Shown piece by piece: positions 1 through 12,161 of a DNA stretch of 64,000 nucleotides. The notes beneath the pieces were generated by a model, which saw only the letters and a program-made list of their open reading frames with translations, ran no database searches and was not told the DNA's origin. The DNA comes from Papaver somniferum. Its lineage: Eukaryota > Streptophyta > Magnoliopsida > Ranunculales > Papaveraceae. How positions within the stretch are numbered: position 1 is the stretch's first letter; the number at the start of each line of letters is the position of its first letter. Location of the stretch: contig NC_039361.1 of NCBI RefSeq assembly GCF_003573695.1, positions 94,366,279-94,430,278 of the forward strand, read 5' to 3'. A program made the position numbers and the translations under genes.

Positions 1-587
1 GAAAAAAAAAACCGCTGTCTGTGGGTGCGAGGTTGGTTGCCCATACCCGCCCAAAAAACCCGTTGATTATATACCATTAGATAAAACTAATCCTAGTCGT
101 CCATTATGAAACCCTAATACTAGTAGATAGGATAACTGATAACCCTCATTCACTTTCTACACTCTTCTCTCTGTTCGGCCTCTCCTCTTCTTCCTCCTCA
201 GTTCTTCTTCTTCACCTACGAACAACAATTACCAGAAATCTTCACCAGAAATCGACAACAACAACTTCGAATATTCACCAGAAATCGACAACAATCGAAA
301 AATCAACAAATTCAACACTTAATCTTCATCTGTGAACTTCCTAGATATGAATATTTTGGGGGTTTTGGTTATTTTTTCTCACTTAATCAAGGAGAATAGA
401 AGTTACTCTAAATACTTGAATATAAAGCGGGTTTAAACCCGTTTAAACCCATACCCGCCCAACCCGTAGCGGGCGGGTAACAAAACCCGCCCGCTGTTTG
501 TGGGTGCGGGGTTGGTTATGAAAAAAAACCCCGCAGTCTGTGGGTGCGAGGTTGGTTTTAGCTTATACCCGCCCATGTGCAGCCCTA
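1..587. mobile_element. Right part of a hAT-type DNA element (MITE-like)
   Basis: The right edge (about 567-587) reads ACCCGCCCATGTGCAGCCCTA. Its reverse complement, TAGGGCTGCACATGGGCGGG, is a typical plant hAT terminal inverted repeat. A motif like CTGTNTGTGGGTGCGNGGTTGG occurs at about 14-36, 493-514 and 535-556, giving internal subterminal repeats. No transposase is visible, so this is a non-autonomous copy. The 8 bases after the end, GTTGGCAT (588-595), would be the hAT-size target duplication, but the left end lies outside the window and this cannot be tested. Confidence 0.55.
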
Positions 588-1261
588 GTTGGCATCCTCT
601 ATGCAAGTTGGTAAAATACAATGAATAGTTTATATCCATGATTCCGAGTCCCCAGGACTATCATTCAGATCAATGTTTTTCGTGTTCCAATAATAATCCA
701 ATAAGGTTATTGTATGTCAGTAATGGGTTTCTCATTTGCATCCTAGTAGGCTCAAGGTGTTATTAGCATAATATGTGATAAATGCGCGGGCGATAAAGAA
801 GGTATTGACATTTTATAATGCAGTCCCCGAGTGCCACAACAAACAGATTCTGAATCATATATGGCGGGTAAATTATGCTTTACGCACTTGCATATGTAGC
901 TATTCCAAATGAGACGCAAGTATATGAGAGTCACGATGTATGAAAATGCGGCTTACTGATAGTGGTTTTAGTTACAACATCTAAGTGGTTACATATCGAT
1001 CGACTAGCTTAAGCGGATATCTATTCTTACAGAGAATAGGTGCGCGTAAATGTAAGTGCTTCATTGTTTCATGAAAATGGTAAGTTGTTCGTTTAGTAGG
1101 CATGTTTGTGATTAGTTATCTCTAACATGACCAATAGACTTGTAGATCAGTGTATATATCGACTCCTACTCTTTAGGATATGCTAAGGCGGATGAATCCT
1201 CTCTTTGGGTAAGTGTTGACGTTTCATTAATTTGTAGCTTTCACGCTCTTTCTCTCTTTTG
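588..1261. other. Gene-free stretch
   Basis: Mixed-composition DNA with stops in all frames and only short chance ORFs. I see no tRNA, LTR end or conserved protein motif here. Confidence 0.5.
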
Positions 1262-1595
1262 AAAACTGTAGGGTGGATGGATGCTCAATATGAGAGTTTT
1301 ATTTAAGTTTTCAAGTGGAATGGCGGATGAGTGAAGCCTGCGAGCCTCCTAAAATACATGTTCAAGTGAAGGGCGGATGAGTGCAATCTATGCGCCTCCT
1401 AGAATAAGTGTGCGAGTGAAGCGAGGATGAGTGCAACCTGCGCGCCTCCTATAATAAGTGTTCAAGTGAAGGGAGGATGAGTGCAACCTACACGCCTCTT
1501 AATCATATGATTCTGAAATTTTATTTAAGTATTCAAGTGGAAGGCGGATGAGTGAAGTCTGCGTGCCTCCTAGAATAAGTGTGCAAGTGAAGGGA
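1262..1595. repeat. Tandem repeat, 50-bp unit with internal dyad
   Basis: The motif (G)GCGGATGAGTG...GCGCCTCC recurs at 1322, 1372, 1422 and 1472, exactly 50 bp apart, then at about 1542 after a longer spacer. Each unit has GGCG at the start and CGCC about 20 bases later, so each could form a small hairpin. The longer spacer before the last unit (ATTTTATTTAAG...CAAGTGGAA) resembles the sequence before the first one (about 1296-1321), which suggests a higher-order duplication. Confidence 0.85.
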
Positions 1596-2619
1596 TTCTT
1601 AAAGCAATTATGTCCAGATGTATCCGCTTCGTAGGAATTTGAGGATTCATTCTAAACAGGCCAAGTGTTGTATTTGCAGGGTATGAATCTGTGTGCGGAT
1701 GTTTTAGGCGCTCAACATGCTCCCTTATCAAGCGAGAGAAATGACATTTGCGCGCAGATATTGAACTCATTTATCAATGATCTAGATGAGATAAACTATT
1801 ATAAGCGTGAACTAGCATGTGTATATGTACATTTAAGTTCCGCCTTAGTTTCTGTTGGCGGCTGTCGTGGCCTTATCTAAACACATATGATGTATTTTGA
1901 AGTTGTCAAAGGCGCATTGAGGACTTTGCGCTCAATGTACTTTGAAATGTGTTAAATGGAAAGTAGTATTACATGCTCCGCCCTCCTTAATCATATTTTC
2001 ATTTAATATATCCGAGTTGTGTTTAAATTGAATGCTTTATTCCTTGTTTAAGCTTTTGTTATTGACATTTAAATATTGGATTGTTTTAAAGTTTTAATGT
2101 AGTTATTCCTTTGGTGTTCACTCCATATTTAAAAAAAAATAAAAAAAAATGAGGCGGACGAGTACTTGGTGCTATACTTATGTGCACGAGTCTGTGTAAT
2201 CACTTGGTTAGATAGTATGCAGAATTATTAGACGCACCTAAATAGGTGAAATTGGCGGACGAGTGTATGGTATTTGACTTGTTCGCCTCCCGTGCAAGGA
2301 TTCAAGGAGTGATGATAGATTTATGGAGGTAAGTCCCCTCATAACTTTTTATTTCTTTCTTTCTTTCATATCATTTTTCTATTTAAATGCGCTCGAGACG
2401 TGGTAGATAACCATGAACATGAATTGGTGTTTGCGTCTTTGGAATCGAGTACGACACGCACTATTTATTTATTTTTAGTCAACGCCACTATGATTTTCTA
2501 CTATTGAGGTAGCCTTTGCAATTATCCATTCGAGGTTTTCGTTTGTCACATAGTTAACGAAGCCATGCATGCACCTTTTTTTATAGCCTTACTCATGAAA
2601 GGATTGTGTCATCGCTCAG
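1596..2619. other. Gene-free stretch with dispersed copies of the 50-bp motif
   Basis: No coding sequence is supported. Further diverged copies of the GGCGGACGAGT...GCCTCC motif occur near 2152 and 2253, outside the tandem block, so the motif belongs to a larger repeat. There is an A-rich tract at about 2131-2150. Confidence 0.45.
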
Positions 2620-3040
2620 CATCGGTACCACTTAACTCATGGCACATTCGAGCTATCTATCTATTTTTAGTATTTCATTTCTCGTGGTACATTCAGAGTC
2701 ACTCTTTTTTATTTCCCATGGCGCATTCAGGGCCGCCTTTTTCATTTCTCATCACTCATCCATACTCGTGGCTATTTTCAGTTCATGGTGCATTCAAGTC
2801 CATCATTCAAGAGCCATCTTATCTCATTGCTCGGCTATTTTCATTTTATCGGTCATACCCGCAGCCTAGTCATACTCGGAGCTTTATTAATTTATCATAC
2901 TCGGGGGTTGATCGGGGATTTCATTCAATTTATCCATACTCGGAGCTTTTATTCGTTCCATCCATACTCGAGGCTTTTATACAATCTAGTCATACTCGGG
3001 GTTTTTATTCATTTTATGGGCTGTACTCATAGCCTTTTCC
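2620..3040. repeat. Degenerate short repeats (CATACTCGGAGCTTTT-type)
   Basis: Variants of CATACTCGGAGCTTTTATTCATT and CTCATGG(C/T)GCATTCAGG recur every 25-40 bases, and similar text reappears at 3511-3640, flanking the 52-bp array on both sides. A 155-codon open frame crosses the block, but it follows the repeat and has no independent support. Confidence 0.6.
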
Positions 3041-3510
3041 GGAGCCTAGCCCTTTCTTGGACTATTGGTGCGCTTCAGTAAGCCAGGCACGGAGCCTAGC
3101 CCTTTCTTGTACTATTAGTGCGCTTCAGTTAAAGCCACGCACGGGGCCTAGCCCTTTCTTGGACTATTGGTGCGCTTCAGTTAAAGCCATGCACAGAGCC
3201 TAGCCCTTTCTTGGACTATTAGTGAGCTTCAGTTAAAGCCACGCACGGAGCCTAGCCCTTTCTTGGACTATTAGTGCGCCTCAGTTAAAGCCAGCATGGA
3301 GACTAGCCCTTTCTTGGACTATTGGTGCACTTCAGTTAAAGCCACGCACGGAGCCTAGCCCTTTCTTGGACTATTGGTGCACTTCAGTTAAAGCCACACA
3401 CGAAGCCTAGCCCTTTCTTGGACTATTAGTGCGCTTCAGTTAAAGCCACGCACGGAGCCTAACCCTTTCTTGGACTGTTAGTGCACTTCATTGGTCATGC
3501 ACGGAGCCTA
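3041..3510. repeat. 52-bp minisatellite array, about nine units
   Basis: The unit begins GGAGCCTAGCCCTTTCTTGG and ends TTCAGTTAAAGCCACGCAC. Starts lie near 3041, 3091, 3143, 3195, 3247, 3298, 3350, 3402, 3454 and a partial unit near 3502. Units differ by scattered substitutions and 1-3 bp indels, so the array is not a very recent expansion. There are no unique spacers, so it is not CRISPR-like. Confidence 0.92.
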
Positions 3511-3640
3511 ACCATACTCGGAGCTATTTTTCATTTCATGGGCTGTACTCGTAGCCTTTTTCATTTCTCACGGGTGCATTCGAGGCCACCTTTTCTCATT
3601 TATCATTACTCAACTGTAATCATGACTATTCACAATTCAT

Positions 3641-6600
3641 GGTATTATCATATTCAAATTTCTAAAGTTCAATACAAGATGGTGCTGATACTTTATGTAT
3701 ATTTAGTGAAATTAGTAAGATGACATGCGATTGGATGACATATGCACGTTTCATAGAGCTCAACATATCAATACACAAGTAAGTGATAATCCATGCATTA
3801 TTTACTAAATACGTGGGATGATGCGTATACGATAATGGCGAGATCAATTGCATCTTTCATTCTAGGAAAAATATAAACGTGAAATTCAGTGAGCATGCTG
3901 ATATATAACCTGCGAAAACATTTGATGTTGCTGAGCGGTGCAGGTATTGCCGGGGAAAAGCTAAAGTTTTTCATTTAATCTAGATAGTGCAGTGTTACAA
4001 GGTAAATGATTCCAGTGTATTAAATAAATCATCACAACATGCACAATAAAATGGTTTTGACTAAGATGGAATCCAATGGAAAAGTAGTCATGGTCTGTAT
4101 GAGTTGCGAAAGCATAAACAGTTAATTGTCAAACATAAGGATTACGATAATTCGTTCATCCCTTGGCATGTTCAAATAAAATAAAGTAATGGAAGAGTCT
4201 TAGTCCAAGGGTGTACCGGACGTTTATGGATGCACAAGACTCGAGGGTCAAATGAATTCATCTATCATACATTTCAAGGCTAGCTTATATCTCTGCCCTA
4301 GCATACTGGTTAGCGAAATGGATTCAAAATTATATAAACGCAGATCATGCAGAAAAAATTGCTAACTAGATATAACTTTGTTGACATCTAACAATGAGCT
4401 TGAGCCTAAAACAGCCTTGGCAATTTCGATAACTAAACGTAGTAGGCATATGGTTAAATATGGCTTAAGTTAAATTACTCATTATGTGATCCAAATTAAA
4501 CTGTCCATTCATAAAGGTGTCATCACATAAATATTCTGTCACAGATTTACCATCCATTCTAAGAAGTTTATCAAAAATGCACAGATATGAAGGATGTAAA
4601 TCTAACTACAATAGGTTTGGTCAGGCTCATATGCATAAGTCGTGTGCTTAAGTTTTTAATCCGAGAATAACCAAAAAAATTCAGATGAGCGTCCAGTAAA
4701 AACCAGGCAAAGGTAGTGGGCACTTATTTTTGTAGAGTGCTGGTAAAAAGCTTTTTTCTTCTCGGAACATGGGTACTTGTGCTTTGTTTTTAGTTTTCTT
4801 CTCTAGGAGCCAGACTGTTGGTATCATAGATGTGAGAAGCACTGACGGTGTCGCCGCTAGCTGAGCTGGTCACAACTAAGGATGAAGGATGCGGGTTTGT
4901 TATCGACAGAAGAAGAATGGTACTTAGTGGTGCTGATGAGGTCAGGTTGTGTAAAATTATTAGTTGAAGCTCTGAAGGAGCCTCGTGAGATCACTTTGCA
5001 CTAATCAACGACTTTTCTTTTCACTTCTTGCAGCTTGAGGATTGCAACTTCAAAGCAGTAACGCGCAGAATATGCCTCATTTCATTAGTAAGCGCCTTCG
5101 TCACCTACTTTGGAACTGCTCTGCTTTTCAAACGAGAAGTTTCATGTGCTTCAGCTCATGTTCAAATAGAAACTAGTTATGAACTTGTTTCGGCAGCTCC
5201 AATGCTTACGTATTCAGAGATTTCTTGACGTAATTCATCCTTTTTTTCCCATCATCAGTTGAAGTAAAGTGCAAAAAAAACCTGTCGAACTGACTCTATA
5301 AAATCACAACTGTTGCATTAGGTTTCAAAATTTTATGTTTAAAAATTCATCTAGGTTCTTCCCTTTTGCAGCCAGCAAACGTATTGAAGAATCTTTTGAT
5401 TCAGAATATTCAATCCATATTGTTTTGAGAAAGAATTCACAAGGATAAGTTAGGTAATGGTGAGTATAAAATCTGTTGGCCACAGCCTGGTCGGGTGTCT
5501 CTCGGTATCAGGTCAATTGCAGCATAAAAAGATGTACAAGATCTAGACTCAAGATTAGCATTCACGAGTGCAGAGCCACATATCATCATGCTCTTGACAG
5601 AAGCGGGACGTGCAAGCTCTACAGATACTGACACATGAGCTTTCTTTATACTAAAAGAATCACTAGATCAGGTTCAACAGTTTAATGCTCACAGAATTAA
5701 AAGATCTCATTCAAGATCAAAGTTTAAAGTAAATCTATCACTGAATATTTGCAAGATATAACCGGAAAAGTCTAAAAGACAGATAATACTTATCCTTGCT
5801 AATCAACCATATATGCATGAGGTTCTTTATATCGAGCTAGACATGAATCAAATTCCGCTCACAACATCTTTAGTTCAAGGCTTACTGCAACTGGAGTTAC
5901 CAGACTGCTAATGCTTTACCAGAGCTATGATGAAGGTTTTTAAACATGTGTGGATATTAAATAAGCTCGGATGAGATCCTGCCAGGCTCAACTGCAATTT
6001 TGTGATATAATATAAAAGAAAATGTAACAAAGGGAAGTGAAAGCTTAGCCTTGTAGGAATTTGCCAGTATTTTACGGAGAATTCTTGTCCAGCAGCTGGT
6101 AGTCCAAAGAAAGAAAGAGCAGTAGGCTCATAGCGGCAACAATAGTCAATGCTTAACAATCAGCTCGTAGCCACGCTGGGAAAGTATCCTCACTGATCTC
6201 CACCATCAGCAGCAACAATTTAGGCCTCCGTCATTTTTAATACATCATCACAGCATCAACAATCTTCACAGAACGTAGCAGCAACTTATCTTGTTGGGAA
6301 ACGCGGATATCATGGACCAAAACTCGACCCAAAAACTTTACAGACTTTAGCTGCTTCTCTTGTTCCTTCATATGCGTCTGGCACCTCTCTTATCCTTTGT
6401 TAACGATTTTTAGTGTGCTATCTGTGGTCCTGTGAGCATCAAAGGGTGATGGAAAAGTGGCGTTCATGCACTTGAATGACGCTGATGAGCTTTACATAAG
6501 CTGCTACTCGCAGGTTGATGATGACAGGTGAAGCCGAAGTGCAATTCCCTGAACGACAATTCCAGGCAATTCTTAGTCTCCATTTTGAGCTCGATTCTTT

Positions 6601-7543
6601 CACAAGTGCTGATGACAAGTGATGCTTCTCTATGAGATTTCAATTCATTGAAACATCAGTTGGTAGTCCTCATTAGGCAGCAGGTTGAAGTTTCATTCAA
6701 GAGACCTTTGTTACTGATTCTGGGCATAGAAACCAAACTTCCTTGATTAGTTATTGCAGTTCATCATTGAATGCTTCATTTCAGCTAGGGAAAATATTCA
6801 GTCATGGATGTAAGTATAGATCATGTGAAACATCAATAGTATGTCAAGTTCAAAACGATTTCAAAATTGATGTGTAGTGATAATAAATTAGACGTTTGAT
6901 TTAATTGTCATTAAGAATCGAAACATCGATCAAATCTTAGTTGTAAACCCCTAAAAATTTGGTAAAATTCATAAAGAACTCTGCAAAATTCATAACGAAC
7001 TGAAGATCACATATCTGAATTTCAATTGTAAATCGAATGAAGGATTTGATTATAAATCAAAGCTATAGACCCGTTAAGATATAGAAAGAAACTTATCTTT
7101 GATGTGTTATCCACGCAGTTGTGTACAAGTGAATGAGAGGGAGGCAATGTTGATGTAGCTTGATGCAATCGGAGGAGGGTGAGGCGGCTTCCAGTGTCAC
7201 TCGGCTTAGGTGATCGAAAAGAACAAAGCTGCTCGGAAGATTGGAAGATAAAATGCGTAAGTAACCGCTGATCATGAGTTAAGCGGATAGAGAGTTGTAC
7301 AAACAGCTAGTGTTTGAACACTGGAAAACTCTTCTCCGTGGAATTTGTACAAATATTTGGTGTGAGAGCATCAATTCCTAACTGTTCCGGCTCTTCTCTA
7401 CTAAATTGAGACTAAATGTTGTCCAATCATGAATCAAAAAGGTATCAAAATCAGTGAAGTGATTTAAAGATTACACCCGCAATAAATTTAAACAAGAATC
7501 ACTAATCAACACAGATTTTGTTTTTTGAAATTTGTTTTAACAA
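3641..7543. other. Gene-free or unrecognised stretch
   Basis: About 3.9 kb with no recognised domain, RNA gene or transposon end. Two plus-strand candidate splice acceptors are visible: a pyrimidine tract ending TTCTTGCAG before 5035, followed by an open frame to 5228, and one ending CTTTTGCAG near 5373, followed by about 87 bases to a GTGAGTAT donor-like site at about 5461. A 65-codon minus ORF covers 5437-5634. These may be remnants of a spliced transcript, but nothing identifies the product. Confidence 0.35.
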
Positions 7544-7876
7544 TCAATTAATAATCACAATCTGATTGAGAGATGAAGGAAGAGGGTGAAACTCATCTTT
7601 ATATTGTTTAATCCTGACACCCTCGGAATTTGTTTTCAATGAAAGATCACCCGGGTTGATCTTAGTGTAGATATTCTCCAGATTCAGGGTGGTAATGGTT
7701 GCGGCTGCTCTTGTAACTTCTAATGATGTTGGGAGGCGACGATTTGTTGCTAAGACTGTGTTGGCGGAGCTTAATTCCTTGTTCTTTTTTGAATTTCGTG
7801 ACCAAATTCTTTTTAAAGGGTTAATAGTGTAAAACCCTGTAATTTTATTAATATGATTTTCTTGTCTAAAACCCAT
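7544..7876 (-). CDS. Unidentified 110-codon ORF
   Basis: A minus-strand open frame of 110 codons from an ATG at 7876 to a stop at 7544. The predicted protein is basic in its first third (runs of Lys, Arg and Asn) and has a mixed central part with SLEVTRAAATITTLNLENIY. I see no signal peptide, membrane segment or metal-binding motif, and I do not recognise the family. Base composition is less AT-rich than its immediate flanks, which weakly favours former coding sequence. It could be an exon or a transposon fragment. No neighbouring frame extends it. Confidence 0.2.
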   Translation of the reverse strand: MGFRQENHINKITGFYTINPLKRIWSRNSKKNKELSSANTVLATNRRLPTSLEVTRAAATITTLNLENIYTKINPGDLSLKTNSEGVRIKQYKDEFHPLPSSLNQIVIIN

Positions 7877-8754
7877 CCATATTATTCTATTTGATTTTTT
7901 TTGATCTAAACTTAATTTGTGAAGAATAAATATTTAGTTTTGAGTATATTTGATTGCGAAGAAAAAAATAAAACAATTATTATGATTTTTAATTGTATAA
8001 GGTGCGGCTAATATTTCGACTAATCCAAAATTAATAAATAAGAGGGCTAGCTCTTATCTCTGTGATGTGGTTTTAATAATCATTAGATGGGGTGTATATA
8101 GCTCAAATTGAGATGCCCTACAAAGTAACTAGCATATGAAATTGTGGGGATGTTATTTAATAGTGATCCTAATGTTTTTCTTTCATGTACGTGTAGAAAA
8201 AAATAAACCCTACACCTAGCGTTACTATCCTTTCTCTTTCCTCCTTCTCTTTACTTTTGCACAAAATCCAAAACCTAGCCGTCACTTTCAATCATCTCTC
8301 TCTCTCTTTTCTACAAAACAACAAAAGAGAAAGAAAACAACAGTTAGCCATCATTTTCATCCCTTTCTCTCTCTGATTTTTTTTTAAAACACCATAAATA
8401 AAACTAAACCCTTTTTCCCATCACTTCAATTTTTGTTCTATTTTTCATGATTTTATTTGTATAAGAAGGCAAAAATAAAAGTCTTTGATTTATTATTTTG
8501 ACAAAGAAAGGATGTTGTACTTGCATAAAGTTTTGTGGGAAGTTATTTGAGGTAGGGGGTTTCTACCTAATATCAAAATCAAAACTTATTTTAGTATTAA
8601 AATTATATTGTTTCTTTTTGATTTTTAAACTAATAATCATGATGTTTGTTTTAAATTTACTATGTTATTTTCTTTGTATAAATCGATATACTTGTGAGTT
8701 CTATATATTGATTATTAACCATTATAGTTAAATTATTCTAGATTTCTATTTTAA
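7877..8754. other. AT-rich stretch with pyrimidine-rich segment
   Basis: Mostly AT-rich. Between about 8225 and 8400 the plus strand is rich in C and T (repeated TCTCTCTC, AAACCCTA-like words), as is common in plant 5' leaders. The LINE insertion at 8755 would sit about 350 bases downstream. No ORF follows that supports a gene. Confidence 0.3.
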
Positions 8755-8764
8755 CATTTAATCT
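8755..8764. repeat. Target-site duplication, left (LINE)
   Basis: CATTTAATCT, repeated exactly at 11827-11836. It flanks the poly(A) side of the LINE. Confidence 0.9.
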
Positions 8765-11700
8765 TTTTTTTTGCTCAATCAAAACCATTTTATTACTCAT
8801 TATGGCCCAATACAACCAACTAAAGAGTTTACATCAAAAAGAGCCACCAAGGCCCAATAAAATGAAAAAACTCAAAGGAAAAAATAAGCCAAACTCAAAA
8901 CTGAAGCCCAACTGTAAAAAACATAAGAAAATTTTCTAGCAAAACCTATAGTAGATTTGCCTAGGAGATTCCAAAGCTGGGATGAAACTTGGTTTTGAGT
9001 TGAAAATGATCTTCTCCCCTCTCACCAATCCTGCACCCTTCTTTGCCATGGAGTCAACAGAGAAATTCACTTCTCTCAAGCTATGTACAAATTTGATATT
9101 ATGCAATAGTTCCTTTAATCTCTTCCATCTTACCTGCATGAACCAAGGCAGCCTTCCTGATATGTATGCACTCACTGCTGCTTTAGAATCAGAGTTAAAA
9201 CATACATTAAGTTTGTTGTTCTGTATAGCCCATTCAGCTGCACCTGTAATAGCCATTAGTTCTGCAATGTAATTAGTTGCAATTCCCAGACCAGTAGCTT
9301 CAGCATATATACAACCTCCCATTTCATCTCTGCACACAAAACCATATCCTGCTGCACCTGGATTGCCCCTAGATGACCCGTCACAACATATAAGTATCTG
9401 ATCTCTTGCAGGTAAGAAGAAACTCACTTCAATAATTCTTTGATGTTTTATTGGTTGATGTTTAAGATCAAAATTCTTAAAGACCATGTAATCATAGCTA
9501 CATTCCCACATATAGCTTTTTATTCTCACTGCACAGTCTTTTGTATACTGTTTTATTCTTCTCTTGAGATTACCCAAGTTTACTTTCTCTTCTTCAAAGC
9601 AAGTTCTATTCCTTAAGAACCATATCTCCATCATTGTAATGGAAGCAACCAGCAGCCATATATCCCTTACAACTCCACTTTTATTCTTTGCAAAGTTCAT
9701 AACATCTTCATATGATTCAGGGTTGCAGAACAAGAAGATTCCACCTAGCCATTTCCATATTATCTGACTGAAATTACAAAACCATAATATATGTTCAAGA
9801 TTATCAGAATCAACACCACACATATAGCACTTTGATGCTAAACTGAAACCCTTGCTTTTTCTTTTTTCATCAGTTGAGCAGATACCCCTCACTATCTTCC
9901 ATACATTGCTTGTTGTTGATGGATGAAGGATAGGATGCCAAACATGTCTTGCCCATGTCACTTTTTGATAATACTCTCTAATACATTCAACAGCTGAGTG
10001 TACTGTGAAATCACCTGACATAGTTCTAGTCCAAATCCTAGTATCTTTTTTTTTGATAAAACAGGTAATTCTTCTACTTGAAAATATTGAAGCATTCTAG
10101 AAGGAATCAGCCACTCACCAGCAACAACCAACTCTGCAACTTTCATGTTTTTGTTCTGCTTAATATATTCATCCTCTTCATATATCTCATTAATTGGTTT
10201 ATCTTTTATCCAAGCATCACTCCATACTGATATTTGCTCACCTGAACCAGTGATCCGTCTAGTATGTAACTTTACTTCATCTAGTACCCATTTCAAACCT
10301 GGCCATACTGAAGACTTCTTGTAACCTGAAATCCATTCACCATATGCCTTTATATACTTTTCTCTCATAAATTTTGCCCATTCAAATTCAGAGTTTTGTA
10401 TTTTCCATACTAGTTTCATCAGTAAAGCCTTGTTTATTACTTCCATTCTCCTTATGCCCAAACCACCCTCCTCCATTGGTGAACATGTTTCATTCCACTT
10501 TAAAGTTATGCATTTTCTCTCATATGGATCCCCTGTCCATAGAAAGTTTCTTATAAGTTTCTCACAAGTTTTCACTACACTTGTAGGCCACTTATAGACT
10601 GACATGTTATAAATGGGAATGCTGCACAAAATTGATTTGATAAGGGTTATTCTGTCCTTGAAAGATAACATCTTCCCAATCCAACCAGTTAGTTTGTTTT
10701 GTATCATTTCCACCACACACCAAACTGTACTTGACTTCACAGCTCCTGGTTTCAAATTTACTCCCAAATACTTGTCTGGTAATGAAGAAAGATTCATTTG
10801 AAGCTCATTAGCAATTTGGTTCTTCCTGGCTTCAGTTACTCCTCCTACAAAGAGCTTGCTCTTCATTTGATTTATTACTTGGCCTGAGGATGATTGATAA
10901 TCACTTAATAATTTCATCACCTTTTGTATATTCCTTCTATGCCCATTGAAGAAAAGAAAAACATCATCTGCAAATAAAATATGGGTAGGGTGTACTCCTT
11001 TGTAGTTAACCATTGGAGCAATCCTATTTTCCTCCACCATTTTGCTTAAACTCCTGCTCAGAACATCCTCAGCTAATACAAACAATATTGGTGATAATGG
11101 GTCACCTTGTCTCAACCCTCTACTCACTTCAAAAAAACCAACTGGACCTCCATTCACTAAGACAGAAACTCTAGCTGAAGTGAACAATTGATGTAACCAT
11201 TTTATGTACTTTTGAGAAAAGCCAAATTTTTCCATAACTTCAAATAAGAACTCCCATCTTAATGAATCATATGCTTGTGTTATGTCCAGTTTTAATCCAA
11301 CATTCCCACCTCTCCTCTTGGTATCTAATTCATTTATCATTTCAGATGCTAAAAAAATTTGTTCATGAATGCATCTGTTTTTTATGAAAGCTCCTTGTTG
11401 TTCAGACAATAATTTCTCCATCAACCCATTCATTCTTGATGTCATTATCTTTGTAAATATCTTGAAGCTGAAATTACTCAATCCTATAGGCCTAAATTGA
11501 GTTGGTCTTCTAGCACATTTTACTTTAGTTAATAGGAATAGAAAATTAGAGTTGAGTCCTCTTGGAATAAAACCTTTTCTACAACAGTATTGTACAGCTT
11601 TTATAACACCTTCTCCAATTATTTCCCAAGCAAACTTATAGAGAAAACCTGGAAAGCCATCAGGCCCAGGAGCACTATCAGCATTTAGAGAAAAAATTGC

Positions 11701-11826
11701 ATCTTTGATTTCCTGGCCTGAAGGAATGCTCTCTAACATCATATTGTCTTCTGCATTTATAACCTCTGGGATTGTATCAAAAATTCCTTCCATGAAGTTA
11801 ATTTCTTTGAATTTGAATTTCTTCTG
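8765..11826 (-). mobile_element. 5'-truncated L1-type LINE
   Basis: A 3.06-kb minus-strand non-LTR retrotransposon. Its 3' end is an A-tract (T-run on the plus strand from 8765) directly beside the left target duplication. Its 5' end stops abruptly at 11826, inside ORF2 before the RT domain, so ORF1 and the endonuclease are missing, the usual result of incomplete reverse transcription. The exact 10-bp duplication on both sides shows that both ends are original. The order RT, zinc finger, RNase H is that of plant L1 elements. The 3' UTR is about 170 bases. Confidence 0.93.
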
Positions 11827-11829
11827 CAT
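8936..11829 (-). pseudogene. LINE ORF2: reverse transcriptase, zinc finger, RNase H (frameshifted)
   Basis: Read on the minus strand, 11829-9958 carries the RT: SAPGPDGFPGFLYK, the FRPIGLSNFSFKI block, the GLRQGDPLSPILF block and FADD as the catalytic pair. The zf-RVT region follows in a different frame (10021-8936) with CYMCGVDSDNLEHILWFC (CX2CX8HX4C), then an RNase H starting ILICCDGSSRGNPG with the later D-S-K and D-S-M-A-K parts. The frames join at about 10046-10054, a 9-base homopolymer (T on plus, A in the coding strand), so a single slippage accounts for the break. The apparent start Met at 11829-11827 is formed by the target-site CAT, not by LINE sequence, so this is not a genuine protein start. 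No endonuclease domain is present. Confidence 0.93.
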
Positions 11830-11836
11830 TTAATCT
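11827..11836. repeat. Target-site duplication, right (LINE)
   Basis: CATTTAATCT, identical to 8755-8764. Confidence 0.9.
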
Positions 11837-11879
11837 AGGTAGTAATGTTTTTCTCAGAATAGGAATTATATTAATGCAT

Positions 11880-12060
11880 ATTTATTGAGTTTTTGAGTTG
11901 TGAAAATTGATTTGATGCATTATACTACTAGTGAATGAAATTGAGTTTTGGTTTGTGAAAGTCACTTTGATGCATTACATTAGTGAATGGAATTGAATTT
12001 AGATTTGCAAAAGTGAGTTTAATGCATTAGTGAATGGGGTTTACTTTGATTAGTTCTTTG
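11880..12060. repeat. Three diverged copies of a unit of about 60 bp
   Basis: The phrase TTTGATGCATTA...AGTGAATG(G/A)AATTGA recurs about three times with substitutions (near 11911, 11970 and 12020). It lies just outside the LINE, in the target DNA. Confidence 0.6.
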
Positions 12061-12120
12061 GGATTCGGTTTGGTGCGCGTAGGATTAAATACATTGATTT
12101 GAGATGAGTTCTAGAAAAAC

Positions 12121-12147
12121 AAATATATATATATATATATATATATC
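12121..12147. repeat. AT dinucleotide microsatellite
   Basis: About 12 consecutive AT units immediately before the 144-bp tandem repeat. Confidence 0.9.
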
Positions 12148-12161
12148 TGTCTTCTGCTGAA

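Noticed and set aside
2565..3032. 155-codon ORF
   Set aside because: It follows the short repeats; the peptide simply repeats IHTRS- and SYSG-like words, and overlapping frames are open for the same reason.
3041..3510. Regular array resembling a CRISPR
   Set aside because: Units are contiguous with no unique spacers, and the DNA is plant nuclear.
8982..9767. Plus-strand ORFs over the LINE
   Set aside because: Shadows of the minus-strand RNase H and zinc-finger frame.
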